A DNA stretch of 64,000 bases from Bifidobacterium psychraerophilum. GTDB taxonomy: Bacteria > Actinomycetota > Actinomycetes > Actinomycetales > Bifidobacteriaceae. Positions 55,072 through 64,000 of this stretch are shown here, piece after piece. Made by a program: the position numbers and the translations under genes. The stretch lies in contig NZ_JGZI01000010.1 in assembly GCF_000741705.1 (NCBI RefSeq), positions 496,001 to 560,000 of the forward strand, written 5' to 3'. The first letter of the stretch is position 1, and every line of letters starts with the position of its first letter. The notes under the pieces were generated by a model, which worked only from the letters and a program-made list of their open reading frames with translations, was not told the DNA's origin and ran no database searches.

Positions 55072-57615
55072 CTAGCGTGTCATCTTTCTCCGTGAGAAAA
55101 TCCTCAGCGCCCAGGGCACCAGCCACACGCAGAACAAGAATACGCAGGCCGATACCGCAAGGGCGGAAAGCGTCGCTAATAGCGTTGTGCCCGAAGGCAT
55201 GGAGAGCTCGAAGAATTTGGCGATGAAGGGGATGAACAAGCCGGTGATTCCGGCAGCGGCGAATACCAGCAGCAGAATTCCACGCCAAGAGCGCAATGGG
55301 CGAGCCACCCGGGCCAGTACGAAAATGCCCATGGCGAACAACACGATGGAGCAGACCACGCGCAGCTCTGCCAGATCAGCCCGATTGGAAAGATCCCAAC
55401 CCATTTCGAAGGGAATGATCCACGCGGTGAGCAAGACGGACAGGCCTGTGGCGATACCGCACGGCAGCGCGAAGGCGACCACCCGCTTGAGGAATCCGGG
55501 CTTGTAACGGCTCACATTCGGGGCCAGAGCCAGCAGGAACGCCGGAATGCCGATGGTCAGAGAACCTATGTAGGTGATATGTCGCGGCAGGTAGGGGTAC
55601 GGGATGGCGCTGAGCACGACCCCGATGGAGATCAGTGCCGAATACACCGTTTTGACGACGAACAGTCCTGCGACCCGTTCCATATTCGCCATCACCTGGC
55701 GCCCGCGGGCCACCACATCGGGCAGATGCGAGAACTTGGAATCGACCAGAACCACCTGGGCCACCGATTTGGTGGCGGGTGCGGCGTTGCCCATAGCAAC
55801 GCCGAGATCGGCCTCCTTCAAGGCGAGGGAATCGTTCACACCATCGCCCGTCATCGCCACAACGTGCTGCCGTGCATGCAATGCCTGCACGATCGCCTTC
55901 TTCTGCTCAGGAAGCACACGCCCCAGCACGTCAACATGCTCAAGGACTTCCGCCAGCTCCTCGATGTCGTCCGGCAGCTGTCTCGCGTCCATCGCCCGCG
56001 GCTCACGGTTTCCGGTCAACTCCACTTTGGAAGCAATGGCCCGAACGGTTCCCGGGTTGTCGCCGGAGATGATACGGCAACGAACACCCTGATCCCTGAA
56101 CCATGCCAAGGTGCTTTTGGCATCCTCACGGATCCTCTCGGTGCAGACCACCAGGGCTTCAGGATGCAAGGACCCCGGCAGTTCATGCGTATCGGCGAAG
56201 TGGCTGTCGGAAGATGGGGATGCCGTGTCCTGGTCCATGTTGCGTGCCAGCAGGAGCACACGTGAACCCTCATCGGTCAGCTGCCCGATCAGGGTATCGA
56301 TGCGCTCGCGTGCGGACTGCGATTGGGGGCTTTGCCCATCCTCGATCCGATCCAGCAGAAGCTCGGGGGCGCCCATATACCATTGGCTTCCATCCGTGAA
56401 GGCCGCAGCGCTCCATTTGCGAGCCGATGAGAAGGGTATCCGCTGGGATACCTGTGAGGAGGGATGAATCTGAGGCAGTCCTTCGGCAACGGCTTTTCCG
56501 GTGGCATTCGGCTGTTCCTCGGCGCAGACGTCCACCAGACGCTGCTCAAGATCCTCACGCCGCTCATCCTCGTTCAGAACCCGCAGTTCGCTGAACATGA
56601 TGCCGCCATCGGTTATCGTGCCCGTTTTATCGAGGTTCAGGGCATCCACACGCGCCAGGGTTTCAACCGATTCCAGTTCCTGGACCAGGGTCTGCTGCCT
56701 GGCCAGCCGGATTGCCGCGATCGCGAAATTCAGCGAGGTCAGCAGCACAAGGCCTTCCGGGATCATGCTGACGACCCCGGCCACCGCTGCGACGACGGCC
56801 TGACGCCACAGACCTGTCTGAATCGCCGATTGCAGACCGCCAACGGTTCCGAGTTGCGTCCAGATCAGCAGCACGCATAGCGGCACCACCACGAAGGTCA
56901 TCACACGCAGAATCGTGTTGATGCCCTCATTCAGATCCGAACGGGTTTTTTTGAATACCTTCGCTTTGGCGGTGAGCTTGGCCGCATAGCCGTCGTCCCC
57001 CACGGCCACCACGCGGGCCAGCGCCAAGCCTGAAACGGCCACCGAACCGGAATAGACCTCTTCGCCCTCGCTGTGGCTCACCGTCCGCGATTCACCGGTC
57101 AGCATGGATTCATCAAGCTCAAGCCCGTAGTCCTTGACTATCGCCGCATCCGCCGGAACCTGCTCACCTGCACGTATCCAGAGAAGATCATCAAGGACGA
57201 TCTGGTCATGGCTGATCAGCTCATCCCGCCCATCACGATGAACGAGGAAATCCGATTCAACCAGGATCGAGAGTTTGTCCAGCGTGCGTTTCGCCTTCAG
57301 CTCGGTGATGATGCCGATGCCGGTGTTCACGATGATGATGCATCCGAAGACCGCATCCTTCCACTGACCGGTCAGCAGCACGACGATCATCGCGATGAAG
57401 ATGATGGCGTTGAAGAGCGTGAATACATTGGCCCTGATGATCTGACCGAGCGATCGTGAGCTCTCGGACTTCACGACATTGATCTGCCCTGCATTCACCC
57501 GCACGCCCACGGCCTGGGCGTTGAGTCCGGGCTCATCCACATGGGGCATCGCAGTCTGCGAGGACTTCGTCTTCTCGTGTTGTTCCAAGGCATCTCCGTC
57601 ACTCGCCATAGGCAT
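55072..57615 (-). CDS. P-type cation-transporting ATPase (CtpE-like)
   Basis: An 847-residue P-type ATPase. The phosphorylation motif DKTGTITDG, the actuator TGES (LDESMLTGESRTVS), the hinge TGDGVNDSLALKEADLG and the membrane helices before and after it are all present. Its opening (GQINVVKSESSRSLGQIIRA) and gate region (VSMIPEGLVLLTSL, PEGL) resemble actinobacterial CtpE-type calcium transporters; that assignment is inference. I choose ATG 57615 (MPMASDG) because AGGAG lies about five bases before it, rather than the ATG 16 codons upstream. No obvious partner genes. Confidence 0.9.
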   Translation of the reverse strand: MPMASDGDALEQHEKTKSSQTAMPHVDEPGLNAQAVGVRVNAGQINVVKSESSRSLGQIIRANVFTLFNAIIFIAMIVVLLTGQWKDAVFGCIIIVNTGIGIITELKAKRTLDKLSILVESDFLVHRDGRDELISHDQIVLDDLLWIRAGEQVPADAAIVKDYGLELDESMLTGESRTVSHSEGEEVYSGSVAVSGLALARVVAVGDDGYAAKLTAKAKVFKKTRSDLNEGINTILRVMTFVVVPLCVLLIWTQLGTVGGLQSAIQTGLWRQAVVAAVAGVVSMIPEGLVLLTSLNFAIAAIRLARQQTLVQELESVETLARVDALNLDKTGTITDGGIMFSELRVLNEDERREDLEQRLVDVCAEEQPNATGKAVAEGLPQIHPSSQVSQRIPFSSARKWSAAAFTDGSQWYMGAPELLLDRIEDGQSPQSQSARERIDTLIGQLTDEGSRVLLLARNMDQDTASPSSDSHFADTHELPGSLHPEALVVCTERIREDAKSTLAWFRDQGVRCRIISGDNPGTVRAIASKVELTGNREPRAMDARQLPDDIEELAEVLEHVDVLGRVLPEQKKAIVQALHARQHVVAMTGDGVNDSLALKEADLGVAMGNAAPATKSVAQVVLVDSKFSHLPDVVARGRQVMANMERVAGLFVVKTVYSALISIGVVLSAIPYPYLPRHITYIGSLTIGIPAFLLALAPNVSRYKPGFLKRVVAFALPCGIATGLSVLLTAWIIPFEMGWDLSNRADLAELRVVCSIVLFAMGIFVLARVARPLRSWRGILLLVFAAAGITGLFIPFIAKFFELSMPSGTTLLATLSALAVSACVFLFCVWLVPWALRIFSRRKMTR

Positions 57616-57732
57616 ATCCACTCCTGAATCATCTCGTATGAATCCCAAACAAGCTATTCCCAACCACTTAACGCCATCGATGCGCGTCCGTCATGCACAC
57701 CTGCACCTCTACGTTTACACGCACCCACACAC

Positions 57733-58353
57733 CTACACGTTCACACATATACGTTTCTCATGAGGTCTGTCGTCGATCACCATGCTCAGCACCTGAGCCA
57801 CCGAATCCTCCTGAGCATTCGCCGCAGGGCAGCCCCGGGAACCACTGGGCAGCAATTGCGCCGCGTACAGCTCCCCGTTCAGAGTGATGGCAGCGTCCCC
57901 GACCAGCACAACGGGGATTCCCGCCCGTCTCGCCTGCTCCAGAGACTGCGACAGTGCGGAATCATCCTTCCCTGAAACCCCGTCGCCAACAAGCACGATC
58001 GCCGAAACCCGGCTGTCAACGGCACCCTGGATGGCCAGCGCCTGCCCGTTCCGCACCTCCTGGGCCGAGGCATACACCGTATGGATGTTTTCCTCATCCA
58101 ACGCCGCCAACAACCGCGCGCCGCGCTGGTCGTCCGCAGCACTTGCACCCACGAGCGCAAGACGAATGTCATTGCGGTCGATGCCGTCGTGCTCCACGGT
58201 GTTCTCAAGCGATTGCGTATCCCCCACCGCAGCACCTTCAGGAGAGCATGCGGACAACACCGATCCCATGGAGACCATCATGAGCAGTGCGCAGCAGAGG
58301 CGACGCAGATAGCGTGCCTTCCAGCCGGTGCATCCGCATGTGGTAATCATCAT
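57733..58353 (-). CDS. Lipoprotein with a single periplasmic-binding-protein-like lobe
   Basis: A 206-residue exported lipoprotein: positive N-terminus, hydrophobic core and the lipobox LSAC with Cys at about residue 36. The rest resembles the N-terminal lobe of type 1 sugar-binding proteins, with IRLALVGASAADDQRGARLL and SQSLEQARRAGIPVVLVGDA, but it ends before a second lobe would start. No permease or ATPase genes accompany it. It may be a truncated solute-binding protein or a stand-alone sensor. The start has only a weak ribosome site; ATG choices within the first codons are unresolved. Confidence 0.72.
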   Translation of the reverse strand: MMITTCGCTGWKARYLRRLCCALLMMVSMGSVLSACSPEGAAVGDTQSLENTVEHDGIDRNDIRLALVGASAADDQRGARLLAALDEENIHTVYASAQEVRNGQALAIQGAVDSRVSAIVLVGDGVSGKDDSALSQSLEQARRAGIPVVLVGDAAITLNGELYAAQLLPSGSRGCPAANAQEDSVAQVLSMVIDDRPHEKRICVNV

Positions 58354-58472
58354 TGTGATTCTATGCCATGCCGCTCATGCTCGAAGCTGAAGCCCGGCGG
58401 TGCTCACAAGGTGGACACGTGCCGCCGGAACACCACATCATATGCGTCAGGACCCCTCGATGAGGAGGCGGA

Positions 58473-59729
58473 TCACCGTGAGAGCAGGGCGACCGTCTCC
58501 ACATGATGCGTCATCGGATAGATGTCGAAGGCCTGCACGCTGTCCAGGCTGTACCCGAGGTCGCATAGCACGCCGACGTCCCGTGCCAGGCTCGTCGGAT
58601 CGCATGCCACATACACCACGGTCGATGCCTTGGATTGCGCGATCTGCCTGCAGACCTTGCCTCTTGCACCCGCGCGCGGCGGATCGAGGACGATCGCATC
58701 CGGCGAATCCAGATTCGAGGGAAGGTGGGCGATGGTGGCAGCGACATCCCCGCATCGGGCATCCACATGGTTCACATCCATGCTGCGAAGGTTATGACGG
58801 GCATTGCGCACAGCCGTTTTGGATCCCTCGACGCTGAGCATGGTGCAGCGTTCGGAGATCATGGTCGCCAGCGGCAAGGTGAAGAGACCGGAACCTGAAT
58901 ACAGATCCCATATGCATGCACGCCGGGCATCCCCCAGACGGGCACGAAGCAGATTCACGACCTCACCGGCCAAGGCCTGCGGCGCATCCCGGTGCACCTG
59001 CCAGAAACCGGATGCATCAACACGATAGTTGAATGACCTTCCGTTGATCTCGATCTTTTCCTGCAGTTTCTGCGTTCCGGCCTGCAATTCATCATTGCTG
59101 AGGAGCCCGAAATTATCCCCTGGCCCCTTTGCCCCGCGTGGCTCGGGAACGGAGAGGCGGATATGGGTGCCCGGCGTGTATGCGGTATCCCAGAAGCCCT
59201 GCTGCTCGGCCACCGTGAGCAGGGACTTCGTGGCCAGAGGCATGTCGCGGAGCTGCACGCGCTGGTGGGTGCCGCGTCTGCGCATAGAGGGTCGTCCTTC
59301 CTCGTCGGCGATCATCTCGATTCTGGTGCGCCAATGCAGGCCGCCCAGAGCAGCGTCACCTTCGGGTCGGGTGATGGGCACCTCAATATCCTGATGCCCC
59401 AGACGCCGCATCTGCTCCTGGATGATATCGGCCTTCCAGCGCAGCTGGCCGTCGAGCGAGACGTGGCACAGATCCGCGCCACCAAGACCGCCGCCTTGCG
59501 ACAACGGACCGGCAAGCGGCCAGGCGTAGGCTACACGATCAGGGCTCGCTTCCAGAACCTCGTCGACTTCCGCGGTCCAGAATCGATCGTCGCGCTCATG
59601 GGGTTCGTCGATGGTGACCCGGAGCAACTCGCCGGGAAGCGCAAAACGAACGAAGACGACGCGCCCATCCACATGTCCGACGCAACGTCCCTGGTCAGCG
59701 AAACGCTCGATGCGTATTTCGACCTGCAT
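58473..59729 (-). CDS. TrmA/RumA-type RNA uracil-C5 methyltransferase
   Basis: A 418-residue SAM-dependent methyltransferase acting on uracil in rRNA or tRNA. The TRAM-like start EIRIERFADQGRCVGHVDGR leads to the Rossmann motif IWDLYSGSGLFTLPLA, DAIVLDPPRAGARG and the catalytic cysteine in VYVACDPTSLARD. Whether it modifies tRNA or rRNA cannot be told. I choose ATG 59729 (MQVEIR) with AGGGG upstream, over a GTG two codons earlier. It follows the DUF3159 gene with 9 bp between, in the DUF3710-DUF3159-TrmA order that is conserved in actinobacteria (often with trk potassium genes, missing here). Confidence 0.92.
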   Translation of the reverse strand: MQVEIRIERFADQGRCVGHVDGRVVFVRFALPGELLRVTIDEPHERDDRFWTAEVDEVLEASPDRVAYAWPLAGPLSQGGGLGGADLCHVSLDGQLRWKADIIQEQMRRLGHQDIEVPITRPEGDAALGGLHWRTRIEMIADEEGRPSMRRRGTHQRVQLRDMPLATKSLLTVAEQQGFWDTAYTPGTHIRLSVPEPRGAKGPGDNFGLLSNDELQAGTQKLQEKIEINGRSFNYRVDASGFWQVHRDAPQALAGEVVNLLRARLGDARRACIWDLYSGSGLFTLPLATMISERCTMLSVEGSKTAVRNARHNLRSMDVNHVDARCGDVAATIAHLPSNLDSPDAIVLDPPRAGARGKVCRQIAQSKASTVVYVACDPTSLARDVGVLCDLGYSLDSVQAFDIYPMTHHVETVALLSR

Positions 59730-59738
59730 TACCACCCC

Positions 59739-60662
59739 TTATTCCTCGGCTGATGCACCGTTGTCGGTGCTGGCGTCATGGCCCACGACCGCGATGTTGT
59801 CGTCCTGGTGCGCTGCGGCGCTGTCGCTCACCACATTGACGGCATCATCCCGCTTGACCGTATGGGCACTCTCCGCAGCCGCGCCGGAATCGGCTTCGCC
59901 GACCTCCTCGGCGGCGGCCTGCTCCTGCGCAAGGCGGTGAGCGTGCAGGGCGGTGGCGATCATCAGCCATGACAGCCAGATGGCACAGGCGAAAAGGGGA
60001 ACTCCCATGACCAGCCGCGCCGTGCCCAGCAGGGCTATCTGATCACTGAGATACATCGGTACCTGAACGATCAGGCGCAGACCGAAAATCGCGGCCCACA
60101 ACAAGGTGACCTTGGTATAGGCCGCATACAGCGCCTTGTCCGAACGCCAGGAATCAAACCAGGACCGGAAATCGGACAGTGTGGGGTTGCGGACGAATTC
60201 GATCAGCACCCCGATGCCGGGAACGCGCGCCAACACGGTGACGGGCAGCACCAGCAGCCAAAAGGCGTTCGTGATGAAACCAGGAAGGTAATAGTTCCTC
60301 GCATCCTTGCTGAACCAGGCCCAGACCAGGCATATGCCCACTGCCGCGACCCCGCTCAGGGCACCCATCACGGGCTGCCGCTGCAGCATTCTCAGCAGCA
60401 CCTCCAATACGGCCAAAACCGCGGAGATCAGCACCGTCAGCTTGAGATCACGGGTGAGCACGAAGCATGTGACGAATACAAGACCCGGCAACAAGGATTC
60501 GACGATGCCTCTGACGCCGCCGATGGCATCCATAACGGAGAAATCCTCCTGTGCCAGCATCGCCAGGCCCGTGCGAGGCACCGATCCGGCAGGCCCATCC
60601 CCTGTGGTGCTCTCAGGCTTCATCGTATCGTCCTCATGGGTATCGAAGTCTTGCGGATTCAC
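59739..60662 (-). CDS. DUF3159 membrane protein
   Basis: A 307-residue protein with about seven membrane helices after an acidic N-terminus. The stretch FSVMDAIGGVRGIVESLLPG and the repeated helices (GLVFVTCFVLTRDLKLTVLI, AVLAVLEVLLRMLQRQPVMG) are DUF3159 marks, and NPTLSDFRSWFDSWRSDKAL is the loop before the last helix pair. The C-terminal tail is Ala/Asp/Val-rich. Function unknown. GAGG before ATG 60662 and the four-base gap to the DUF3710 gene indicate one operon. Confidence 0.88.
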   Translation of the reverse strand: MNPQDFDTHEDDTMKPESTTGDGPAGSVPRTGLAMLAQEDFSVMDAIGGVRGIVESLLPGLVFVTCFVLTRDLKLTVLISAVLAVLEVLLRMLQRQPVMGALSGVAAVGICLVWAWFSKDARNYYLPGFITNAFWLLVLPVTVLARVPGIGVLIEFVRNPTLSDFRSWFDSWRSDKALYAAYTKVTLLWAAIFGLRLIVQVPMYLSDQIALLGTARLVMGVPLFACAIWLSWLMIATALHAHRLAQEQAAAEEVGEADSGAAAESAHTVKRDDAVNVVSDSAAAHQDDNIAVVGHDASTDNGASAEE

Positions 60663-60666
60663 TGCC

Positions 60667-61563
60667 TCAGCGCATCTCCGAGAACATCGGCCCGCGGGAC
60701 AGCGTGGACTTCACCTCGGTCTGCTGGTCGCTGTTGAAAGGTCCCTTGGGTTTGCCAGGGATCTTGGCGTCCTTGTCATCGGAATCCTGTGCGCCGTCTT
60801 CCTGCTCGTCGTCGGCGTCCTCATCGGGAGCCACAGGAGGATGCATCGGGATCAGATCGTGTGGTGCAAGAGGTTCGTCCCCTCGTTCAACGACGATATC
60901 CGAGAAGTACTGATCCAGGATGTCCTTCTCCTCGCTCGCGGCGGCGGCATTGCCCGAGAAGATGCCTCGCAGCATCCAACGGGGACCGTCCACCCCGACC
61001 ACGCGCGTCATCAGTCGTTTGCCTTTGACGCTTACGGGCAGCAGGATCTCAGTGCCGAAGGCGCCCTGCTCTTCGGTCGATTCCGGATTCGCGTTGATGA
61101 GGTCGGTGCGCACCTCGTCCCACAGTCCCATCGTTTTGGGAGCCGCGAAGGCCTCCAATTCCAGGCTTGACGAGCCGTAGGTGATCGTCGCGCCCAGGAT
61201 CTGACCTGTGCTCCTGTTCGCTTTGAGTCTCAGCTCCACACCTTGCAGATACGGAAGATGGAAGGCGCCGACGTCAAGATGCGAGCCGTAATCGATGACG
61301 TCGTCATCCTCGGCATCCCAGGGGCCCTCATATGTCGTTCCCTGGTAGGCCGACTCGTCGTCATCCTCGTCATCCTCGACGAAGTCCACAACGGGCTTGG
61401 CATCCTCATCATCGGCCGCCTCATCCGCGACCTGCTCATCGAGGTCTTCGGTATCTTCGATCTCGGCAGCGTCAAGGTCCTTGTCCTCGGCTTCTTCAAT
61501 CGGGGCTTCATCATTCGTTTCATCACGCTTCGACCGTTGCTTGCCGAATCCAAACAGACCCAT
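60667..61563 (-). CDS. DUF3710 family protein
   Basis: A 298-residue protein; after a highly acidic N-terminal region (Asp/Glu-rich, up to about residue 90) comes the DUF3710 core with VIDYGSHLDVGAFHLPYLQG, LEAFAAPKTMGLWDEVRTDL and RMTRVVGVDGPRWMLRGIFSG (read as LMTRVVGVDGPRWMLRGIFSG). The function is unknown. I choose ATG 61563 (MGLFGFG), four bases after GAGGA, over an ATG 12 codons upstream. First gene of the DUF3710-DUF3159-methyltransferase group. Confidence 0.88.
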   Translation of the reverse strand: MGLFGFGKQRSKRDETNDEAPIEEAEDKDLDAAEIEDTEDLDEQVADEAADDEDAKPVVDFVEDDEDDDESAYQGTTYEGPWDAEDDDVIDYGSHLDVGAFHLPYLQGVELRLKANRSTGQILGATITYGSSSLELEAFAAPKTMGLWDEVRTDLINANPESTEEQGAFGTEILLPVSVKGKRLMTRVVGVDGPRWMLRGIFSGNAAAASEEKDILDQYFSDIVVERGDEPLAPHDLIPMHPPVAPDEDADDEQEDGAQDSDDKDAKIPGKPKGPFNSDQQTEVKSTLSRGPMFSEMR

Positions 61564-61735
61564 TATTCCTCGTTTCTTGGCTTTTCGCCGCACTTGCATG
61601 CCGTAATACAGACTAGTCGCACTACCGTTCCCTCGCCATAGTGCATGCCCTCAGTATTGAGAACGAGCGTCCCATAAGACACCCGACTGCCGCGCATGGC
61701 ACGGACATGCCGCCGTACCCTGCTTAGCGTAGCGC

Positions 61736-62596
61736 TCAAACCTCATAGCTGACGCTGAGCGGGGCGTGATCGCTCCACCTGGTGTCGTAACTCGGTGCTT
61801 TGTCAATAGTAAATCCTGTTGCGGCCTGTGCCAGTTCAGGTGTGGCGAACTGATAATCGAGCCTCCAACCGACGTTGTTGTCGAAGGCACGGCCACGTTG
61901 GCTCCACCATGTGTATGGCCCCTGTATCTCCCCGGCCAGTTCGCGCATCACATCCACGAATTCGTATTCACCGAGCCATTTGTCGATGTATGCACGCTCG
62001 GAGGGCATGAAGCCTGCATGTTTCAGATTCGCCTTGGCATTCTTGATATCCAAGGGGGTGTGCGCGATGTTGAAGTCACCGCAGAGCAATGCCTGGCGCC
62101 CGCCCTTGGCCGCCTCATCCCTCATGGTGCCGAGCCTGTCGAGCATGCATTCCAGAAAACGGAATTTCTGCTCCATCTTGGTGGGGTCGTCCGCATCGCC
62201 TGAATGCACATAGATGCATGCGACGGTTATCAGATACCCCTGAGGGGTGCGTACATCCGCTTCGATCCAGCGTCCGCTGTCGACGTCCTCTTCCAATCCG
62301 GGCAGACCGTAGCGCATATCGACCACCGGCAGCGATGACAACAGACCGACACCGGCGCGCCCCTTGATCCTGCAGATCTCGTTCATCCGGACAAGATCTT
62401 CCGCTTTCGCGATTTTGCCTGCGGACTCGTAGCGCTCGGCCACCTCGCCGAAGATCGGATCGATCTCTGTTTGGGGTGCCCTCACCTCCTGCATGCACCA
62501 CACATCCGGCACATGATTTCCGATCCAGTCCTCAACACCTTTGCGCTTTGCTGCGCGGATACCGTTTACGTTAGAAGTCGTGACAGTGATGCTCAT
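61736..62596 (-). CDS. xthA: Exodeoxyribonuclease III
   Basis: A 286-residue AP endonuclease and 3'-5' exonuclease of the ExoIII/EEP family. The active-site residues are visible: VTTSNVNGIRAA (Asn), WCMQEV (Glu), LLCGDFNIAHTPLD (Asp, Asn) and WSDHAPLSVSYEV (Asp, His) at the C-terminus. It incises at abasic sites during base excision repair. I choose ATG 62596 (MSITVTT), since an upstream ATG would add 16 residues with no homology expectation. Stands alone between the DUF3710 gene and the ABC transporter gene. Confidence 0.95.
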   Translation of the reverse strand: MSITVTTSNVNGIRAAKRKGVEDWIGNHVPDVWCMQEVRAPQTEIDPIFGEVAERYESAGKIAKAEDLVRMNEICRIKGRAGVGLLSSLPVVDMRYGLPGLEEDVDSGRWIEADVRTPQGYLITVACIYVHSGDADDPTKMEQKFRFLECMLDRLGTMRDEAAKGGRQALLCGDFNIAHTPLDIKNAKANLKHAGFMPSERAYIDKWLGEYEFVDVMRELAGEIQGPYTWWSQRGRAFDNNVGWRLDYQFATPELAQAATGFTIDKAPSYDTRWSDHAPLSVSYEV

Positions 62597-62718
62597 ACTG
62601 CACACCCTAGCACCGGCTGTTGCCGCATCACCGTAGGCCTGCACCGGATTGACAGGAATACGACGCGCCGAGGTCGGGCACCCCGCTCGGCATCCCCGGT
62701 CGCACGCGTGAACATACG

Positions 62719-62764
62719 CGGAAGGCCCGGGAAAACGATCGAATCGTGTTTCCCGGGCCTTCCG
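62719..62764. terminator. Hairpin after ABC transporter gene
   Basis: CGGAAGGCCCGGGAAA pairs with TTTCCCGGGCCTTCCG around a 14-base loop, 21 bases past the stop of the ABC gene on the minus strand. It has no T run but is a strong candidate for a transcript end. Confidence 0.6.
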
Positions 62765-62785
62765 CTCGGCATCAGAACCGGTGCG

Positions 62786-64000
62786 TCACTCCGTGTCGAG
62801 CCCCAGTTCAAGGTTCCCGCCGGGAATGGCCGCGAGCAGGTCCTTGGTGTACTGGCGCTGAGGATGTTCGAACACCTCATCGGTTGTGGCGTGCTCGACG
62901 AGTTTGCCGTGCTGCATCACCACCACTTCATCGGCGATCTGCCTGACCACGGCAAGATCGTGGGTGATGAAGAGATAGCTCAGACCACGCTCGGCCTGCA
63001 GATCATTGAGCAGATGGAGCACCTGATCCTGCACGAGCACATCCAATGCGGAGACGGCCTCGTCGCAGATGATCACATCGGGGTCGAGGGCCATCGCCCT
63101 GGCGATCGCGATGCGCTGGCGCTGTCCACCCGAGAGCTCATTGGGATAGCGTCCCATAACCGACTGGGGCATCTCCACCAGATCAAGCAACTCGGCGACG
63201 CGCTTGCGGCGACTCGAATCGTTGCCGATACGGTGGATGCGCAGGGGCTCCTCGATGGAACGGTATATCGAATACATCGGATCAAGCGAACCATAGGGGT
63301 TCTGGAACACCGGCTGCACATGCCTGCGGAAATTCATCAGTTCCTTGGCATTGAACTTGGCGATGTCCTGACCTTCATAGCTCACCGTCCCGGATGTCGG
63401 GTCGAGCAGGTGCAGCACCATGTTGGCCACCGTCGACTTGCCGGAGCCGGATTCGCCGACGATCGCCAGGGTGGTGCCGCGCTTCACCGAGAATGAGACA
63501 TCGTCAACGGCCTTGAAGAGGTCCTTGGTCCGGGGCAGTTTGAATTCCCTGGTCAGATGGTCGACGGTGATGATGTGCTCGCTGCGGTCCAGACCGCTCT
63601 CGTCGACGAGGTGGTGCTCCATCAGACGTGTCGCATCCTCACCGCGTTCCGTGGCCGAGATGATGCGCTGCGAAGCCAAGGAGGGAGCGGCGTTGACGAG
63701 GCGCTTGGTGTAGGGATGCTGAGGATGCTGCAGCACCTCAAGGCTCGGCCCGGACTCGACGACGCGGCCTTTGTACATCACCACGATGTGCTGAGCGCGC
63801 TCGGCGGCCAGACCAAGGTCGTGGGTGATGAACAGTACGGCCGTACCCAAGGAATCGGTGAGCTGCTTGAGATGGTCCAGGATCTTCTTCTGCACGGTCA
63901 CGTCAAGCGCGCTGGTGGGTTCATCGGCGATGAGCAGATCCGGGCGCGAGGCAAGACCGATGGCGATCAGCGCGCGTTGGCGCATGCCGCCTGAGAATTC
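62786..64000 (-). CDS. ABC transporter with two ATPase domains (partial, runs off the window)
   Basis: This is the 3' part of a dipeptide/oligopeptide importer ATPase (Dpp/Opp class) in which two nucleotide-binding domains are fused. The frame stays open to the window edge, so the real start lies beyond 64000. The first domain begins inside its signature motif (FSGGMRQRALIAIGL) and continues with Walker B LLIADEPTSALDV. The second domain has Walker A VGESGSGKSTVANMV, the signature ELSGGQRQRIAIAR and Walker B VIICDEAVSALDV. A DppD-DppF fusion is common in actinobacteria. It ends in the GGNLELGLDTE tail, before the hairpin at 62719-62764. Permease and binding-protein genes must lie outside the window. 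Confidence 0.93.
   Translation of the reverse strand, partial: EFSGGMRQRALIAIGLASRPDLLIADEPTSALDVTVQKKILDHLKQLTDSLGTAVLFITHDLGLAAERAQHIVVMYKGRVVESGPSLEVLQHPQHPYTKRLVNAAPSLASQRIISATERGEDATRLMEHHLVDESGLDRSEHIITVDHLTREFKLPRTKDLFKAVDDVSFSVKRGTTLAIVGESGSGKSTVANMVLHLLDPTSGTVSYEGQDIAKFNAKELMNFRRHVQPVFQNPYGSLDPMYSIYRSIEEPLRIHRIGNDSSRRKRVAELLDLVEMPQSVMGRYPNELSGGQRQRIAIARAMALDPDVIICDEAVSALDVLVQDQVLHLLNDLQAERGLSYLFITHDLAVVRQIADEVVVMQHGKLVEHATTDEVFEHPQRQYTKDLLAAIPGGNLELGLDTE

Overview
The window is about 64 kb of high-GC, densely coded chromosome with the gene content of a Bifidobacteriaceae member (Bifidobacterium or a close relative). The signs are actinobacterial neighbourhoods (recX-recA-DUF3046-clgR-cinA-pgsA-ftsK; DUF3710-DUF3159; rpoD beside a DUF4192-like gene; a prenyl synthase beside a PASTA kinase), large sortase-anchored GH43 arabinosidases with LamG and FIVAR modules, and separate parC and parE genes. 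I see no tRNA or rRNA gene, CRISPR array, transposase or phage gene. The only RNA gene I can support is rnpB.

Layout. 0-8 kb: parC converges on a long Lhr-type helicase gene, which is preceded by an MFS transporter gene with a TGATG junction. 9-11.7 kb: a small regulatory locus, with a DUF2975 membrane protein and a TTG-started Cro-type HTH gene on the minus strand, divergent from a DUF4173-type membrane protein. Their shared spacer carries a 21-bp-phased repeat array. 11.7-16.6 kb: parE with an acidic insertion, the principal sigma factor gene with an acidic N-terminus, and a DUF4192-like gene. 16.8-25.8 kb: polyprenyl diphosphate synthase, PASTA Ser/Thr kinase, an acyltransferase, a small membrane protein, trpD and secA.

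26-35.1 kb: two surface-anchored GH43 enzymes, likely active on arabinose-containing plant polysaccharides. Their LamG modules are similar to each other, and an 18/20-identical motif lies upstream of each gene. 35.9-45.4 kb: hpf, rnpB, recX, recA (with a LexA box inside its promoter spacer), DUF3046, clgR, cinA, pgsA, ftsK and an antitoxin-fused Fic protein with an altered active-site motif. 45.5-55 kb: a carboxymuconolactone-decarboxylase-like protein, miaA and miaB, a small alarmone synthetase, an aldo/keto reductase, a BI-1 membrane protein and acnA. Two copies of a short dispersed repeat sit at gene ends here, one next to a 90-bp tandem repeat. 55-64 kb: a CtpE-like P-type ATPase, an orphan one-lobe lipoprotein, a TrmA-type RNA methyltransferase with DUF3159 and DUF3710 genes, exonuclease III, and the 3' part of a dual-ATPase ABC peptide transporter gene cut by the window edge.

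Most of the window is conserved housekeeping: topology, transcription, secretion, SOS and recombination, tRNA modification. The accessory parts are the GH43 pair, the DUF2975/HTH/DUF4173 locus and the Fic gene. The best candidates for something undescribed are the phased-repeat membrane-protein locus, the antitoxin-Fic fusion with a degenerate motif, and the repeat element at gene 3' ends. All annotation is by eye; no database search or structure prediction was run.
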